Shown piece after piece: positions 42,027 through 51,715 of a DNA stretch of 64,000 bases. The translations under genes were made by a program, and so were the position numbers. Position 1 is the stretch's first letter. Each line of letters begins with the position of its first letter. This stretch comes from Mycobacterium sp. SMC-4. Lineage in GTDB: Bacteria; Actinomycetota; Actinomycetes; Mycobacteriales; Mycobacteriaceae. The notes under the pieces were generated by a model that was not told the origin of the DNA, searched no databases, and was given only the letters and a program-made list of their open reading frames with translations. The DNA is taken from the NCBI RefSeq assembly GCF_025263265.1, contig NZ_CP079869.1, positions 372,001 through 436,000 of the forward strand, written 5' to 3'.

Positions 42027-43064
42027 TCACCGCGACGCAGACTTCCCGGCGCGCAGTGCGGCCACCGCGACCAACGCGATTCCGGCCAGCGCCCAGCAAC
42101 TGAGCACGATGATCGGGGTCGGCGAGCCGACCAAACCGAACGAGGTCGGCGAGCCGACCCCACCGAACGCCGCGGCCGAACGTAGCAGCGTCGCGGTGGC
42201 GCCCTGCGGGAGCAGCTGCCCCAGCTCGCCCCACCCGCTGGGCAGCAGCTCCGGCGCGCCGGCCAGCCCCGAGAGTGGATTGCCCACGAGCACAGCCAAC
42301 AGCGCGCCCGCGATGAGCCCGGCCTTGCCGAACACCGCACCGATCCCGAGCAGCAACAGCAGGGCCGCGCCGATACCGAGCGTCAGCGCCGCGGTCACGG
42401 CCCAGAAGTTCTGGTCGATCGAGCCCAGCACGTAGCGCAGCACCGCAGCGAGCGTGACGGCCGAGACGGCGGCAAAGGACATCGCAGCGGCCAGCTGGGT
42501 CCAGTGCCGGCCGGGCAGCAGCAGCACCAGCGCGATCGCCGGGAGGAGGCCGGCCAGGGTGATCGGCAGGGCGGATGCGGTCAGGCCGGCCCCGCGCGGA
42601 TCCTGCCCGGTCGGCGGGGCGAGGTCCTCGACGGCGACCCGTGTGCCGAGCTGCTGACCCATCGTGGCGCCGAGTTGGGTCAGCAATTGCGCAACTGCGG
42701 GACTGGCTGTGGTGGCGATCATCATCGTGGGTGCCGCGCCGGGCTGGCCCGGCAGCACCAGGCCGCCATAGACCTCGCGGTCGGCGATCGCGCTGCGCAG
42801 GGCGGTGTCGCCGGGGAAGTAGGTCACCTCGAAGGCGCCGGGCGAGTGCTGCTCGAGCAGCTGTGCGAACTGACCCCCGGCGGCCTGCGGCCCGGCCGCG
42901 CCGATCGGCACGCCGTGCGGCCCGGATCTGGCTGCGGGCAGCGCAAACGCGATCGCCACCAGCGCGATCAGCACGGTAAGGACGGCGACCACGACGGTGG
43001 CTTGCAGCGCGGCCGGGGGCTGGTGCGCCCCGGCGGTGGCGTGGCGGTGCTGGGTGGTGGTCAT
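42027..43064 (-). CDS. DUF3533/YhgE-like membrane protein
   Basis: 345 aa from the ATG at 43064, five bases after GAGGG. One N-terminal transmembrane helix (about 25-47), a soluble external domain of about 130 residues (LEQHSPGAFEVTYFPGDTAL), then five or six helices to the C-terminus. The layout is that of SNG1/YhgE-type ABC-2-like proteins linked to export of lipids or drugs. It is divergent from a TetR gene, which probably represses it. Confidence 0.72.
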   Translation of the reverse strand: MTTTQHRHATAGAHQPPAALQATVVVAVLTVLIALVAIAFALPAARSGPHGVPIGAAGPQAAGGQFAQLLEQHSPGAFEVTYFPGDTALRSAIADREVYGGLVLPGQPGAAPTMMIATTASPAVAQLLTQLGATMGQQLGTRVAVEDLAPPTGQDPRGAGLTASALPITLAGLLPAIALVLLLPGRHWTQLAAAMSFAAVSAVTLAAVLRYVLGSIDQNFWAVTAALTLGIGAALLLLLGIGAVFGKAGLIAGALLAVLVGNPLSGLAGAPELLPSGWGELGQLLPQGATATLLRSAAAFGGVGSPTSFGLVGSPTPIIVLSCWALAGIALVAVAALRAGKSASR

Positions 43065-43087
43065 CACGGCCCTCTTTTCACTAGGTG

Positions 43088-43152
43088 TTGAAATGCCTTG
43101 ATGAGGTCAGGGTAAATCCCTGCGGGCACAAATTCAACAGCAATTGAAATGC
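43088..43152. promoter_or_regulatory. Repeated TTGAAATGC sites between the membrane protein and TetR genes
   Basis: TTGAAATGC occurs at 43088-43096 and 43144-43152, and an inverted TTCAA at 43133-43137 pairs with the second copy. All lie in the 100-bp divergent region. This is a candidate binding region for the adjacent TetR protein; the exact operator is not resolved. Confidence 0.4.
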
Positions 43153-43164
43153 TAGGGTCGCGGG

Positions 43165-43803
43165 ATGCCGGCAGCAGCGAAAACACCGAAACGACGGGGG
43201 CGCCGACAAGGCACCCCGGTGTCTCGCGACGCGGTGCTGGCGGCGGCGCAGAAGCGTTTCGCGCAGGACGGCTACGAGAAGACGACCCTGCGGGCCATCG
43301 CCCGCGACGCCCATGTCGACCCGTCGATGGTGCTGTACCTGTTCGGCTCCAAGGAGCAGCTGTTCCGTGAATCGCTGAGCCTGATCATCAACCCCGAGAA
43401 AGTGGTTGCCGCACTGGCCGGCGCCGACGACGACGAGCCCGACATCGGTACCCGGATGGTGCGGACGTACCTCAATATCTGGGAGGCGCCGGAGAGCGCG
43501 GCCAGCATGCGCGCGATGCTGGCATCGGCGACGTCGAACACCGATGCGCTCGACGCCTTTCGCGGCTTCCTGCGCAACTACATGCTGACCGCGGTCTCGG
43601 GTGTACTCGGTGGTGACGAGCAGGCGCGGCTGCGCGCGACACTGGCCGCGAGCAGCCTGGTGGGCACGGCGATGCTGCGCTATCTGGTCGGTGTGCCGCC
43701 GCTGTCGGAGCTGGCGACCGAGGACGTGGTGCGGTTGGTGGCGCCGACGGTCACGCGTTACCTGACCGCTGATGCCGCAGAACTCGGCCTGCCCGATCTA
43801 TAG
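43165..43803 (+). CDS. TetR-family regulator
   Basis: 212 aa. A basic N-terminus (MPAAAKTPKRRGRRQGTPVS) precedes the HTH (VLAAAQKRFAQDGYEKTTLR, then AIARDAHVDPSMVLYLFGSK). The C-terminal domain matches the common actinobacterial type with LVGTAMLRYLVGVPPLSEL. It is divergent from the DUF3533-like gene. Its last 6 bp overlap the end of the convergent GAP-family gene. Confidence 0.88.
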   Translation: MPAAAKTPKRRGRRQGTPVSRDAVLAAAQKRFAQDGYEKTTLRAIARDAHVDPSMVLYLFGSKEQLFRESLSLIINPEKVVAALAGADDDEPDIGTRMVRTYLNIWEAPESAASMRAMLASATSNTDALDAFRGFLRNYMLTAVSGVLGGDEQARLRATLAASSLVGTAMLRYLVGVPPLSELATEDVVRLVAPTVTRYLTADAAELGLPDL

Positions 43804-44472
43804 CGCGTGGATGCCCTTGTAGAGCACCAGCAGACCGATGACCACCAGGATGACGGCGATCAGCACCGCGTGCTGACGTTCCATCCAGTCCTTGAGCCGG
43901 TCCAGTGCCGCGTCGAGGCGACCGCGCGACAGCGCGAACGCGAGGATCGGCAATGCGACGCTGCAGCCCGCCACTGTGACGAACCAGGCCACCGCGCCCC
44001 AGACCTCGGGGGCGTTGATACCGGCCGTGCCGATCGCCAAACCTGCTGCCGCGCACAGCAGCAGCACCTTCGGGTTGACCACCGTCAGCACGGCCGAGGT
44101 GAGTGCGGCCTTGGCAGGTGACAACGTGCTCATCCGGGTCATCCAGCCCGGCATGTGCTCGGAGCGTCTCCGGGTGACCCAGCGGTACAGCCCGAAGACG
44201 ATCAGCGCCGAACCGATCACGACCCGCAGCCACGATGCCCAGCCCGGCGGATCCTGGCCGACTCCGCCGCCGATCAGATGCGACGCGGCCAGGAACGCGC
44301 CGGTCAGCCCGGTCAGACCGGCCAGCCAGCCCAGCAGGAACGCCAGCCCGGTCGGAATCGGCCGTGCACTGTGCAGCACCAGCACCGCCGGGATGATCGT
44401 CAACGGCGACAACGCGATGACCAGTCCGAGCGGGATCAGCTCGGTCAGAATCGCTCCCCAACTACCCGACAC
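43798..44472 (-). CDS. GAP/Sap-family membrane protein
   Basis: About 224 aa from GTG 44472 (a TTG at 44478 adds two residues). Six hydrophobic segments, including ELIPLGLVIALSPLTIIPAV and VLTVVNPKVLLLCAAAGLAI with the LysE-like NPK motif, then a central basic loop (RWVTRRRSEHMPGWMTRMST). In mycobacteria Sap/GAP proteins are linked to glycopeptidolipid or other glycolipid export; the substrate here is unknown. Confidence 0.82.
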   Translation of the reverse strand: MSGSWGAILTELIPLGLVIALSPLTIIPAVLVLHSARPIPTGLAFLLGWLAGLTGLTGAFLAASHLIGGGVGQDPPGWASWLRVVIGSALIVFGLYRWVTRRRSEHMPGWMTRMSTLSPAKAALTSAVLTVVNPKVLLLCAAAGLAIGTAGINAPEVWGAVAWFVTVAGCSVALPILAFALSRGRLDAALDRLKDWMERQHAVLIAVILVVIGLLVLYKGIHAL

Positions 44473-44569
44473 CGGCAAAACCTAGCAAGCCCCCGGCGCG
44501 GGCGTCGGCGTAAGCGATGAGTTGCGCAGGCGCACCGGGTCGGTACCGGTGACAGAAAGGGGCAGACAG

Positions 44570-44923
44570 ATGCCGGTCGCTCATGTCCTCGCGGTCGTCC
44601 ACGTCACCGACGTCGACGCCGCCAGGCGGTGGTACGCATTGCTGTTCGGTCGACCCGAGGACAACAACCCGATGCCGACGCTGGTGGAATGGCAGGTGCT
44701 GCCGGGCGCGTGGGTGCAGGTGTACCACGACCCGGACCGGGCCGGCACCGACGAAATCAACCTCGCCGTCGACGATCTCGAACGTCACATCGCCGAACTG
44801 ACCGAACGCGGATTGCGTACCGGCGACGTCGTCGACGCGAACAAAGGCGTTCGGCTGTGCCGGTTTCCCGACCCCGACGGCAACATCGTGACCCTCATCG
44901 GCGGATTCCGCGTCGAGTACTGA
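44570..44923 (+). CDS. VOC (glyoxalase/bleomycin resistance) family protein
   Basis: 117 aa from the ATG at 44570 with GAAAGGGGCA upstream. One VOC module: VAHVLAVVHVTDVDAARRWY, AWVQVYHDPDRAGTDEINLA and RLCRFPDPDGNIVTLIGG. Glu and His positions could bind a metal, but no clear catalytic assignment is possible. It converges with the CYTH gene (7-bp gap). Confidence 0.85.
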   Translation: MPVAHVLAVVHVTDVDAARRWYALLFGRPEDNNPMPTLVEWQVLPGAWVQVYHDPDRAGTDEINLAVDDLERHIAELTERGLRTGDVVDANKGVRLCRFPDPDGNIVTLIGGFRVEY

Positions 44924-44930
44924 GGCCGGA

Positions 44931-45602
44931 TCAGCCGTCTTCGAACTCGTTGCGCCCCAGCGTGTTCACGAATGTCGGACCCAACAGGTCGAGTTCGCGC
45001 CGGTACTGCTGGGCCCACGCGCCGAAGGGGCGGTGCGCAAGGTATTCGTTGCGGAACCGGTCGTCCTCGGACACCTCGGTGGTGCAGAACGACGGTATGT
45101 GCAGGTCTACCACGGGATTGTTGCGTTCCACTTCGGCCAGAACCAGTCCAGCGTTGCCGGCCAGGAACCGGTCGATGATCCAGCCGTCCTCACCCAACCA
45201 CACCGACGAGCGGATCTTGACCACGACATGATCGGCCCGCGCGACGATCTGACCGGCGACCAGCGGATCGAGTTCGCGCTCGGCCTCGTAACGGGTTCCC
45301 CCGGCGGCGGGCCCTTTGGCGGTCATGGTGCCGATCGTGTCCTCGCCCATCGCGGTCACCAACTCGGCCGGGGTGCGTTCCGGATCGGCGGGTGCGGGTC
45401 CCTGCAGTCGCACGCGGACCGCGTAGCCGTCAGCGGCGAACAGATAGGCCTGCGCGATCAGCACGGGGGTCGGGTCCGATGCCGCCACGGCGGGGATCTC
45501 GCGGACGAAGAACTTCCGCTCGAATTCGAAGTCCCCTGCCCCGCGCTCGAAGCCGGAACCGGACACCTCATAGCCAGGGTCGGGCATGCCAGGGTTGGAC
45601 AT
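44931..45602 (-). CDS. CYTH-domain protein (triphosphate-binding)
   Basis: 223 aa. The signature FEFERKFFVREIP gives the ExExK motif at about residues 26-30. Further charged strands (AYAVRVRL-type, GTMTAKGPAAGGTRYEAERE, GLVLAEVERNN) form the tunnel residues of CYTH enzymes. Related bacterial proteins hydrolyse inorganic triphosphate. It is divergent from clpB, whose HAIR element lies between the two genes. Confidence 0.86.
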   Translation of the reverse strand: MSNPGMPDPGYEVSGSGFERGAGDFEFERKFFVREIPAVAASDPTPVLIAQAYLFAADGYAVRVRLQGPAPADPERTPAELVTAMGEDTIGTMTAKGPAAGGTRYEAERELDPLVAGQIVARADHVVVKIRSSVWLGEDGWIIDRFLAGNAGLVLAEVERNNPVVDLHIPSFCTTEVSEDDRFRNEYLAHRPFGAWAQQYRRELDLLGPTFVNTLGRNEFEDG

Positions 45603-45687
45603 AGAGCGACGCTAACCCGGTAACGCGCGCGAAGAAGGGTACGAAGCCCGTGTCCGACGCCGGGAAAATCTGGTAAAACTAATCAGA

Positions 45688-45715
45688 CTTGAGCGGAACA
45701 GACTCAACCTTGACG
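45688..45715 (+). promoter_or_regulatory. HspR operator (HAIR) and -35-like element upstream of clpB
   Basis: CTTGAGC (45688-45694), 7 bp, then ACTCAAC (45702-45708), followed one base later by TTGACG (45710-45715). It matches the dnaK HAIR in sequence and in position relative to the -35. ClpB should therefore be under HspR control. Confidence 0.85.
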
Positions 45716-45786
45716 ACGTTGAGCAATGCGAGAAGCATTTTTGAAGGGCGGCTTGGGCGGTCCTTCGTTGACGAAAGGGAGCTGTC

Positions 45787-48333
45787 GTGGACTCGTTCAA
45801 TCCGACGACCAAGACTCAGGCGGCGTTGACGTCGGCGCTGCAGGCCGCATCTGCGGCGGGTAATCCGCAGATCACGCCTGCGCACCTGCTGATGGCCCTG
45901 CTGACGCAGAACGACGGGATCGCCGCCCCGCTGCTGGAGGCCGTCGGTGTCGAGCCCGCCACCATCCGCGCCGAGACGCAGCACATTCTCGACCGGTTGC
46001 CCAGCGCCACGGGCGCCAGCACCCAGCCGCAGCTGTCCCGCGAGGCGCTGTCGGCGATGACCGCGGCCCAGCACTTGGCCACCGAGATGGACGACGAATA
46101 CGTCTCCACCGAACACGTCATGGTGGGGCTGGCCAGCAATGACACCGATGTCGCCAAGCTGCTGACCGGTCATGGCGCGTCGCCGCAGGCCCTGCGGGAG
46201 GCGTTCGTGAAGGTGCGCGGCAGCGCGCGGGTCACCAATCCCGACCCCGAGGGCAGCTACCAGGCGCTGGAGAAGTACTCCACCGACCTGACCGCACGGG
46301 CGCGGGAGGGCGAGCTCGACCCCGTCATCGGCCGCGACACCGAGATCCGCCGTGTGGTGCAGGTGCTGAGCCGTCGCACCAAGAACAACCCGGTGCTCAT
46401 CGGTGAACCCGGCGTCGGTAAGACCGCGATCGTCGAGGGACTGGCCCAGCGCATCGTCGCCGGTGACGTCCCGGAGAGCCTGCGTGACAAGACTGTCGTC
46501 TCGCTGGATCTCGGCTCGATGGTGGCCGGCGCCAAGTACCGCGGCGAGTTCGAGGAACGCCTCAAGGCCGTCCTCGACGACATCAAGAACTCGGCCGGGC
46601 AGGTCATCACGTTCATCGACGAGTTGCACACCATCGTCGGCGCCGGCGCCACCGGTGAAGGGGCGATGGACGCGGGAAACATGATCAAGCCGATGCTGGC
46701 CCGTGGTGAACTGCGCCTGGTCGGCGCCACCACACTCGACGAGTACCGCAAGTACATCGAGAAGGACGCCGCGCTGGAGCGCCGCTTCCAGCAGGTGCTG
46801 GTCGGCGAGCCCTCGGTCGAGGACACCGTCGGCATTCTGCGCGGACTCAAGGAGCGTTACGAGGTGCACCACGGTGTGCGCATCACCGACTCGGCTCTGG
46901 TGGCCGCGGCGACGCTGTCGGACCGCTACATCACCGCCCGGTTCCTGCCCGACAAGGCCATCGACCTGGTCGACGAGGCCGCCTCGCGGCTGCGGATGGA
47001 GATCGACTCCCGGCCGGTCGAGATCGATGAGGTGGAGCGGCTGGTCCGGCGCCTGGAGATCGAGGAGATGGCGCTGTCGAAGGAGGAGGACGACGCCTCC
47101 AAGGAACGGTTGGACAAGCTGCGTGCCGAGCTGGCAGACAACAAAGAAAAGTTGGCCGAGCTTACTGCCCGCTGGCAGAACGAGAAGGGCGCCATCGACG
47201 TCGTCCGCGAGCTCAAGGAGCAGTTGGAGACGCTCAAAGGTGAGGCCGACCGCGCCGAGCGGGACGGCGACCTCGGCAAGGCCGCCGAGTTGCGCTACGG
47301 CCGCATCCCAGAGATCGAGAAGAAGCTCGACGCGGCGCTGCCGCACGCCGAGGCTCGTGACGACGTGATGCTCAAAGAGGAGGTCGGACCCGACGACATC
47401 GCCGACGTGGTGTCGGCGTGGACCGGGATCCCGGCCGGCCGGATGCTCGAAGGCGAGTCGGCCAAGCTGCTGCGCATGGAAGACGAGCTGGGCAAGCGTG
47501 TGGTCGGCCAGCGGCGTGCGGTCACCGCGGTCTCCGATGCCGTCCGGCGCAGCCGCGCCGGGGTCGCCGACCCGAACCGACCGCTGGGCTCGTTCATGTT
47601 CCTCGGCCCTACCGGCGTCGGGAAGACCGAGCTGGCCAAGGCGCTGGCGGAGTTCCTGTTCGACGACGAGCGTGCGATGGTGCGCATCGACATGAGCGAG
47701 TACGGCGAGAAGCACTCGGTGGCCCGGCTGGTCGGTGCCCCTCCCGGCTACATCGGCTACGACCAGGGTGGTCAGCTGACCGAGGCGGTGCGGCGCCGTC
47801 CGTACTCGGTGATCCTGTTCGACGAGATCGAGAAGGCTCACCCCGATGTGTTCGACGTGCTGCTGCAGGTCCTCGACGAGGGCCGGCTCACCGACGGGCA
47901 GGGCCGCACGGTCGACTTCCGCAACACCATCCTGATCCTGACGTCCAACCTGGGCGCCGGAGGGACCGAGGAGATGGTGATGGCGGCGGTGCGTTCGGCC
48001 TTCAAGCCCGAGTTCATCAACCGCCTCGACGACGTCATCATCTTCGACGGGCTCAACCCCGAGGAACTGGTGTCGATCGTCGACATCCAGCTCCAGCAGC
48101 TGGCCAAGCGGTTGGCGCAGCGCCGGCTCACCCTGGAGGTGTCACTGCCGGCCAAGAAGTGGCTCGGTGAGCGCGGCTTCGACCCGCTCTACGGCGCCCG
48201 TCCGCTGCGTCGGCTCATCCAGCAGGCCATCGGCGACCAGCTGGCCAAGATGCTGCTGGCCGGCGACGTGCACGACGGTGACATCGTGCCGGTCAACGTC
48301 AGCCCGGACGGCGACAGCCTGGTTCTGGGCTGA
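45787..48333 (+). CDS. clpB: ClpB disaggregase
   Basis: 848 aa from a GTG start with AAAGGGAG upstream. The N domain (residues 1-150) starts [23 protein letters not shown]+ module 1 has Walker A GEPGVGKT at 206-213. The coiled middle domain is at about 400-530, and module 2 has Walker A GPTGVGKT at 607-614. Sensor and Arg-finger regions are intact. Unlike ClpA/X there is no ClpP-binding loop that I can see. It works with DnaK/DnaJ/GrpE to rescue aggregated proteins. A perfect terminator follows. Confidence 0.98.
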   Translation: MDSFNPTTKTQAALTSALQAASAAGNPQITPAHLLMALLTQNDGIAAPLLEAVGVEPATIRAETQHILDRLPSATGASTQPQLSREALSAMTAAQHLATEMDDEYVSTEHVMVGLASNDTDVAKLLTGHGASPQALREAFVKVRGSARVTNPDPEGSYQALEKYSTDLTARAREGELDPVIGRDTEIRRVVQVLSRRTKNNPVLIGEPGVGKTAIVEGLAQRIVAGDVPESLRDKTVVSLDLGSMVAGAKYRGEFEERLKAVLDDIKNSAGQVITFIDELHTIVGAGATGEGAMDAGNMIKPMLARGELRLVGATTLDEYRKYIEKDAALERRFQQVLVGEPSVEDTVGILRGLKERYEVHHGVRITDSALVAAATLSDRYITARFLPDKAIDLVDEAASRLRMEIDSRPVEIDEVERLVRRLEIEEMALSKEEDDASKERLDKLRAELADNKEKLAELTARWQNEKGAIDVVRELKEQLETLKGEADRAERDGDLGKAAELRYGRIPEIEKKLDAALPHAEARDDVMLKEEVGPDDIADVVSAWTGIPAGRMLEGESAKLLRMEDELGKRVVGQRRAVTAVSDAVRRSRAGVADPNRPLGSFMFLGPTGVGKTELAKALAEFLFDDERAMVRIDMSEYGEKHSVARLVGAPPGYIGYDQGGQLTEAVRRRPYSVILFDEIEKAHPDVFDVLLQVLDEGRLTDGQGRTVDFRNTILILTSNLGAGGTEEMVMAAVRSAFKPEFINRLDDVIIFDGLNPEELVSIVDIQLQQLAKRLAQRRLTLEVSLPAKKWLGERGFDPLYGARPLRRLIQQAIGDQLAKMLLAGDVHDGDIVPVNVSPDGDSLVLG

Positions 48334-48338
48334 GCGAG

Positions 48339-48367
48339 ACCCCCGCCACAGCGGTTGTGGCGGGGGT
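48339..48367 (+). terminator. Terminator after clpB
   Basis: ACCCCCGCCACA (48339-48350) and TGTGGCGGGGGT (48356-48367) form a perfect 12-bp stem with a 5-nt loop, 6 bp after the stop codon. Only a short T-poor tail follows (ACTTCG), as is common in mycobacteria. Confidence 0.8.
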
Positions 48368-48514
48368 ACTTCGTCACCGACAGGGCGTCTAGCGCCTGTT
48401 CCGGCCCGAAATCGCGCGCTGAATGCACTGTCGACGCCAGGATCATCCCTCGTGACCCGGTTGTGATCTGTCCGAGTTCGGAGTGCGCCGCCCGCAGCGG
48501 ATACTCTTGACCCA

Positions 48515-49381
48515 ATGGTTCCGCTTTGGTTCACGCTGTCCGCACTCTGCTTCGTGGGTGCGGCGGTGTTGTTGTACGTCGATCACGACCGCCGCAGGGG
48601 TCTGGGCCGTCGGCGTAAGTCCTGGGCCAAGTCCCACGGCTTCGACTACGAGCAAGAATCCCTGGACATCCTCAAGCGCTGGAAGCGCGGCGTGATGTCG
48701 ACGGTGGGCGATGTGCGGGCCCGCAACGTGGTGCTCGGCCAGATCCGCGGCGAGGCGGTGTTCATCTTCGACCTCGACGACGTGGCCACGATCATCGCGC
48801 TGCACCGCAAGGTCGGCACCAACGTGGTGGTCGACATGCGACTCAAGGGACTCAAGGAGCCTCGGGAGAGCGACATCTGGCTGCTCGGCGCCATCGGACC
48901 GCGGATGGTCTACTCCACCAACCTCGACGCCGCCCGCCGGGCCTGTGACCGCCGGATGGTGACGTTCGCCCACACCGCGCCCGACTGCGCCGAGATCATG
49001 TGGAACGAGCCGAACTGGACGCTGGTCAGCATGCCGATCACCAGCACCAGGGCCCAGTGGGACGAAGGCCTGCGCACCGTCCGTCAGTTCAACGATCTGT
49101 TGCGGGTGCTGCCTCCGGTTCCATCCACTTCCGGTCAGCCCGTCGCCCGCCGCAGCGGATCGCCCAGCCGTCCGTTGAGCCACGCCCCGGCCGGTCGAGG
49201 CGAGCCGCCTCCGCGGCCGGACATGCCGACCCGCGGCGAGATGCCCCCGCCGCGCAAGGACGCTGCTGGGCCGCCATCGAACTATGGGCCGCCGCGACCC
49301 GATGCCGGCCGCCGCGGCCCGCAGCCCCCGAGTGCGCCGCAGCCGCCCGGCGGGCGACAGTCGCCGAACTATCAGCGATAA
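48515..49381 (+). CDS. ttfA: TtfA-like MmpL3 accessory protein (Rv0383c homologue)
   Basis: 288 aa. One N-terminal transmembrane helix (MVPLWFTLSALCFVGAAVLL), a basic segment, then a conserved cytoplasmic domain of about 160 residues (WAKSHGFDYEQESLDILKRW, GEAVFIFDLDDVATIIALHR). The Pro/Arg/Gly-rich C-terminal third is disordered. In mycobacteria TtfA is needed with MmpL3 for trehalose monomycolate transport. Its position next to clpB is the same as I recall for M. tuberculosis. Confidence 0.85.
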   Translation: MVPLWFTLSALCFVGAAVLLYVDHDRRRGLGRRRKSWAKSHGFDYEQESLDILKRWKRGVMSTVGDVRARNVVLGQIRGEAVFIFDLDDVATIIALHRKVGTNVVVDMRLKGLKEPRESDIWLLGAIGPRMVYSTNLDAARRACDRRMVTFAHTAPDCAEIMWNEPNWTLVSMPITSTRAQWDEGLRTVRQFNDLLRVLPPVPSTSGQPVARRSGSPSRPLSHAPAGRGEPPPRPDMPTRGEMPPPRKDAAGPPSNYGPPRPDAGRRGPQPPSAPQPPGGRQSPNYQR

Positions 49382-49395
49382 GTATTCTGGCGGGC

Positions 49396-50172
49396 ATGTC
49401 TCGCCCTGTAGCCCTGATCACCGGACCGACGGCCGGACTGGGGGAGGGCTTCGCCCGACGCTACGCCGCCGACGGCTATGACCTGGTGCTGGTCGCCCGC
49501 GACGCCGAACGCCTGGACCGGCTGGCCAGCGAACTGCGCGACCTGGTAGGGGTGCAGGTGGAGGTATTGCCTGCCGATCTGGCCGTCGAAGCGGACCGGC
49601 TGGCTGTGGCCGAACGGTTGCGTGCCGGAGTGCGGGTCCTGGTCAACAATGCCGGCTTCGGCACGTCCGGTGAGTTCTGGTCTTCAGACTTCGCGCAGCT
49701 GCGCAAGCAACTCGACGTCAACGTCACCGCGGTCATGCAACTCACCCACGCGGCGCTGCCCTCGATGCTGGCCGCCGGCGCCGGCACCGTGCTCAATGTC
49801 GCCAGCGTCGCCGGGCTGCTGCCCGGACGCGGTTCGACCTACTCGGCGTCCAAAGCATGGGTGGTGTCGTTCTCCGAGGGGCTGGCCAACGGGCTGTCCG
49901 GCACCGGCGTGGGGGTCCACGCGTTGTGTCCGGGCTTCGTGCACACCGAGTTTCACGAGCGTGCCGGCATCGACATGGCCGGCACCCCGTCGATGCTCTG
50001 GCTCGAGGTCGACGACGTGGTCCGCGACACGATGGCCGACGTCGCGAAGGGCAAAGTCGTGATCATCCCGGGCCTGCAGTACAAGGCGCTGACCACCGCC
50101 GGCCGGATGGTGCCGCGAAACCTGGTGCGCGCGTTGACGAAAGTCGTGGGCAAGGGCCGTGACCGAACCTGA
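49396..50172 (+). CDS. Short-chain dehydrogenase/reductase
   Basis: 258 aa from the ATG at 49396, 15 bp after ttfA. Cofactor motif ALITGPTAGLGEGFARRYAA, NNAG in VLVNNAGFGTSGEF, catalytic YSASK in GRGSTYSASKAWVVSFSEGL, and PGFVHTEFHERAG after the active site. It is a classical SDR, probably NADP-dependent; the substrate is not evident. Confidence 0.9.
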   Translation: MSRPVALITGPTAGLGEGFARRYAADGYDLVLVARDAERLDRLASELRDLVGVQVEVLPADLAVEADRLAVAERLRAGVRVLVNNAGFGTSGEFWSSDFAQLRKQLDVNVTAVMQLTHAALPSMLAAGAGTVLNVASVAGLLPGRGSTYSASKAWVVSFSEGLANGLSGTGVGVHALCPGFVHTEFHERAGIDMAGTPSMLWLEVDDVVRDTMADVAKGKVVIIPGLQYKALTTAGRMVPRNLVRALTKVVGKGRDRT

Positions 50173-50178
50173 GATCCG

Positions 50179-51078
50179 GTGCGGATAGTCGCAGTTCTGG
50201 CGGCGATGATGCTGGTGCTCGCCGCCTGCTCGAGTGACAACGCGTCGACGCAGGTCTACGGCGCCGACCGCGCGACCATCGGGGAGTCGCTGGCGATCCT
50301 GGGTTGGAACATGTCGATGGGCAACCTGCGCTTCGACGCCGACCACGTCCTCGTCGACGTCGAAGCCGCGCCGGCGCAGCAGGACGCCACGCCCGTGGCG
50401 GCCGAGGACCTTCGGTTCGGTCTGTACGGGGCGCTCGCCCACCCGATCGAAGCCCCGGCACTGCGTGGCTGCGACGACGTCGACAACCTCGACCTGCAAC
50501 CGTTGACCGCGACGGCGCCGGACCGGATGGCCGGCACGGTGTGCCTGGGTCCGCTGCGCGACCGGTCCCAGTTGCGCGGCATCTACGTGTACTCACCGCG
50601 CGACCGGATCGCCGGCAGTACGGTCGCCTACCCGGCCGCCTTTCCGGTGGGCCTGCTGCCCACCGGCGACACCGACACCGGCCTGAACGTACACACCACC
50701 AGCCTGGACGCGTTCCGCGCCGACGGCGCCCGGATAGATCCGCCCGCGCTGGGCGACCCGGGTGCCTTCGAGGGCCAGGGCTACATGCTGATCGGTCTGC
50801 AGGCCGACGCGGAGGCCGCGCGCTACCGCGAGCAGGCCGCGCAACGCGGTGGGCCGCTGATGGTGCTGGCCGGACCGACACTGCCCGGCCGCGGACTCAG
50901 CCACGCCTGCAGCATCTACGGGGCGTCGGTGCTCGTGCTACCGGACGAATCGCGAGAGACTGTGCGCCTCAATGCATCTCTGTGCACTCAGGGTGAGATC
51001 AACAACGCGCTGCTGTATGCGACGGTGTCGGTGGCCGGCACCCGCGCCGCGCTGTGGACCGTCGATGAGCGACGCTGA
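50179..51078 (+). CDS. Putative lipoprotein of unknown function
   Basis: 299 aa from a GTG start. The signal peptide MRIVAVLAAMMLVLAAC ends in lipobox LAAC (Cys17). The mature part has no family I recognise; several Cys (RGCDDVDN, TVCLGPL, HACSIYG, SLCTQGE) may form disulfides outside the membrane. It follows the SDR gene by 6 bp and overlaps the methyltransferase gene by 14 bp, so it is in an operon with both. Confidence 0.75.
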   Translation: MRIVAVLAAMMLVLAACSSDNASTQVYGADRATIGESLAILGWNMSMGNLRFDADHVLVDVEAAPAQQDATPVAAEDLRFGLYGALAHPIEAPALRGCDDVDNLDLQPLTATAPDRMAGTVCLGPLRDRSQLRGIYVYSPRDRIAGSTVAYPAAFPVGLLPTGDTDTGLNVHTTSLDAFRADGARIDPPALGDPGAFEGQGYMLIGLQADAEAARYREQAAQRGGPLMVLAGPTLPGRGLSHACSIYGASVLVLPDESRETVRLNASLCTQGEINNALLYATVSVAGTRAALWTVDERR

Positions 51079-51715
51079 ACTACCCGGCCCCACCGAGTGG
51101 GGTGACGGCAACGGGGTCGGCCCCTGGCCGGGGCCGGCGCCCGATGATCCCCGGCTGGATCCAGAACTGCTGCGCGACGGGGACTCCCGCAACGTCGTCG
51201 ACGCCTACCGGTACTGGACCCGGGAGGCCATCGTCGCCGACATCGACCACCGCCGGCATCGGCTGCACGTGGCCATCGAGAACTTCGGCAACGACGCCAA
51301 CATCGGTGGTGTGGTCCGCGCGGCCAACGCATTCGCCGTGCATACCGTACACATCGTGGGCCGCCGCCGATGGAATCGTCGCGGTGCCATGGTGACTGAC
51401 CGCTACCAGCGACTGCGGCACCATGACAGCACCGCCGAACTGCTCGCATTCGCCGCGCAGGAGGGACTGACCGTGGTCGCGGTGGACAATGTGCCCGGTG
51501 CGGCGCGGCTGGAGCAGACCGCGTTACCGCGAGACTGTCTCCTGATCTTCGGTCAGGAAGGTCCGGGCATCACCGAGGACGCCAAGGCTGGTGCGGCGTC
51601 AACGGTGTCGATCGCACAATTCGGTTCCACCCGCAGTATCAACGCTGCGGTCGCCGCCGGGATCGCCATGCACACCTGGGTCGTCCAGCACGCCGACCTG
51701 GGTCTGGCCTGGTAG
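51065..51715 (+). CDS. SpoU/TrmH-family RNA 2'-O-methyltransferase
   Basis: 216 aa from ATG 51065. Motif 1 is VAIENFGNDANIGGVVRAAN, motif 2 DCLLIFGQEGPGITEDAK, and motif 3 STRSINAAVAAGIAMHTWV, giving the SPOUT knot with its AdoMet site. The target (tRNA or rRNA) is not clear. Its last 117 bp are antisense to the end of the convergent MFS gene. Confidence 0.9.
   Translation: MSDAELPGPTEWGDGNGVGPWPGPAPDDPRLDPELLRDGDSRNVVDAYRYWTREAIVADIDHRRHRLHVAIENFGNDANIGGVVRAANAFAVHTVHIVGRRRWNRRGAMVTDRYQRLRHHDSTAELLAFAAQEGLTVVAVDNVPGAARLEQTALPRDCLLIFGQEGPGITEDAKAGAASTVSIAQFGSTRSINAAVAAGIAMHTWVVQHADLGLAW

Noticed and set aside
45679-47841. A 720-codon open frame antisense to clpB
   Set aside because: It mirrors the codon pattern of a clear clpB gene, has no domain and no ribosome site; it is a GC-bias shadow.
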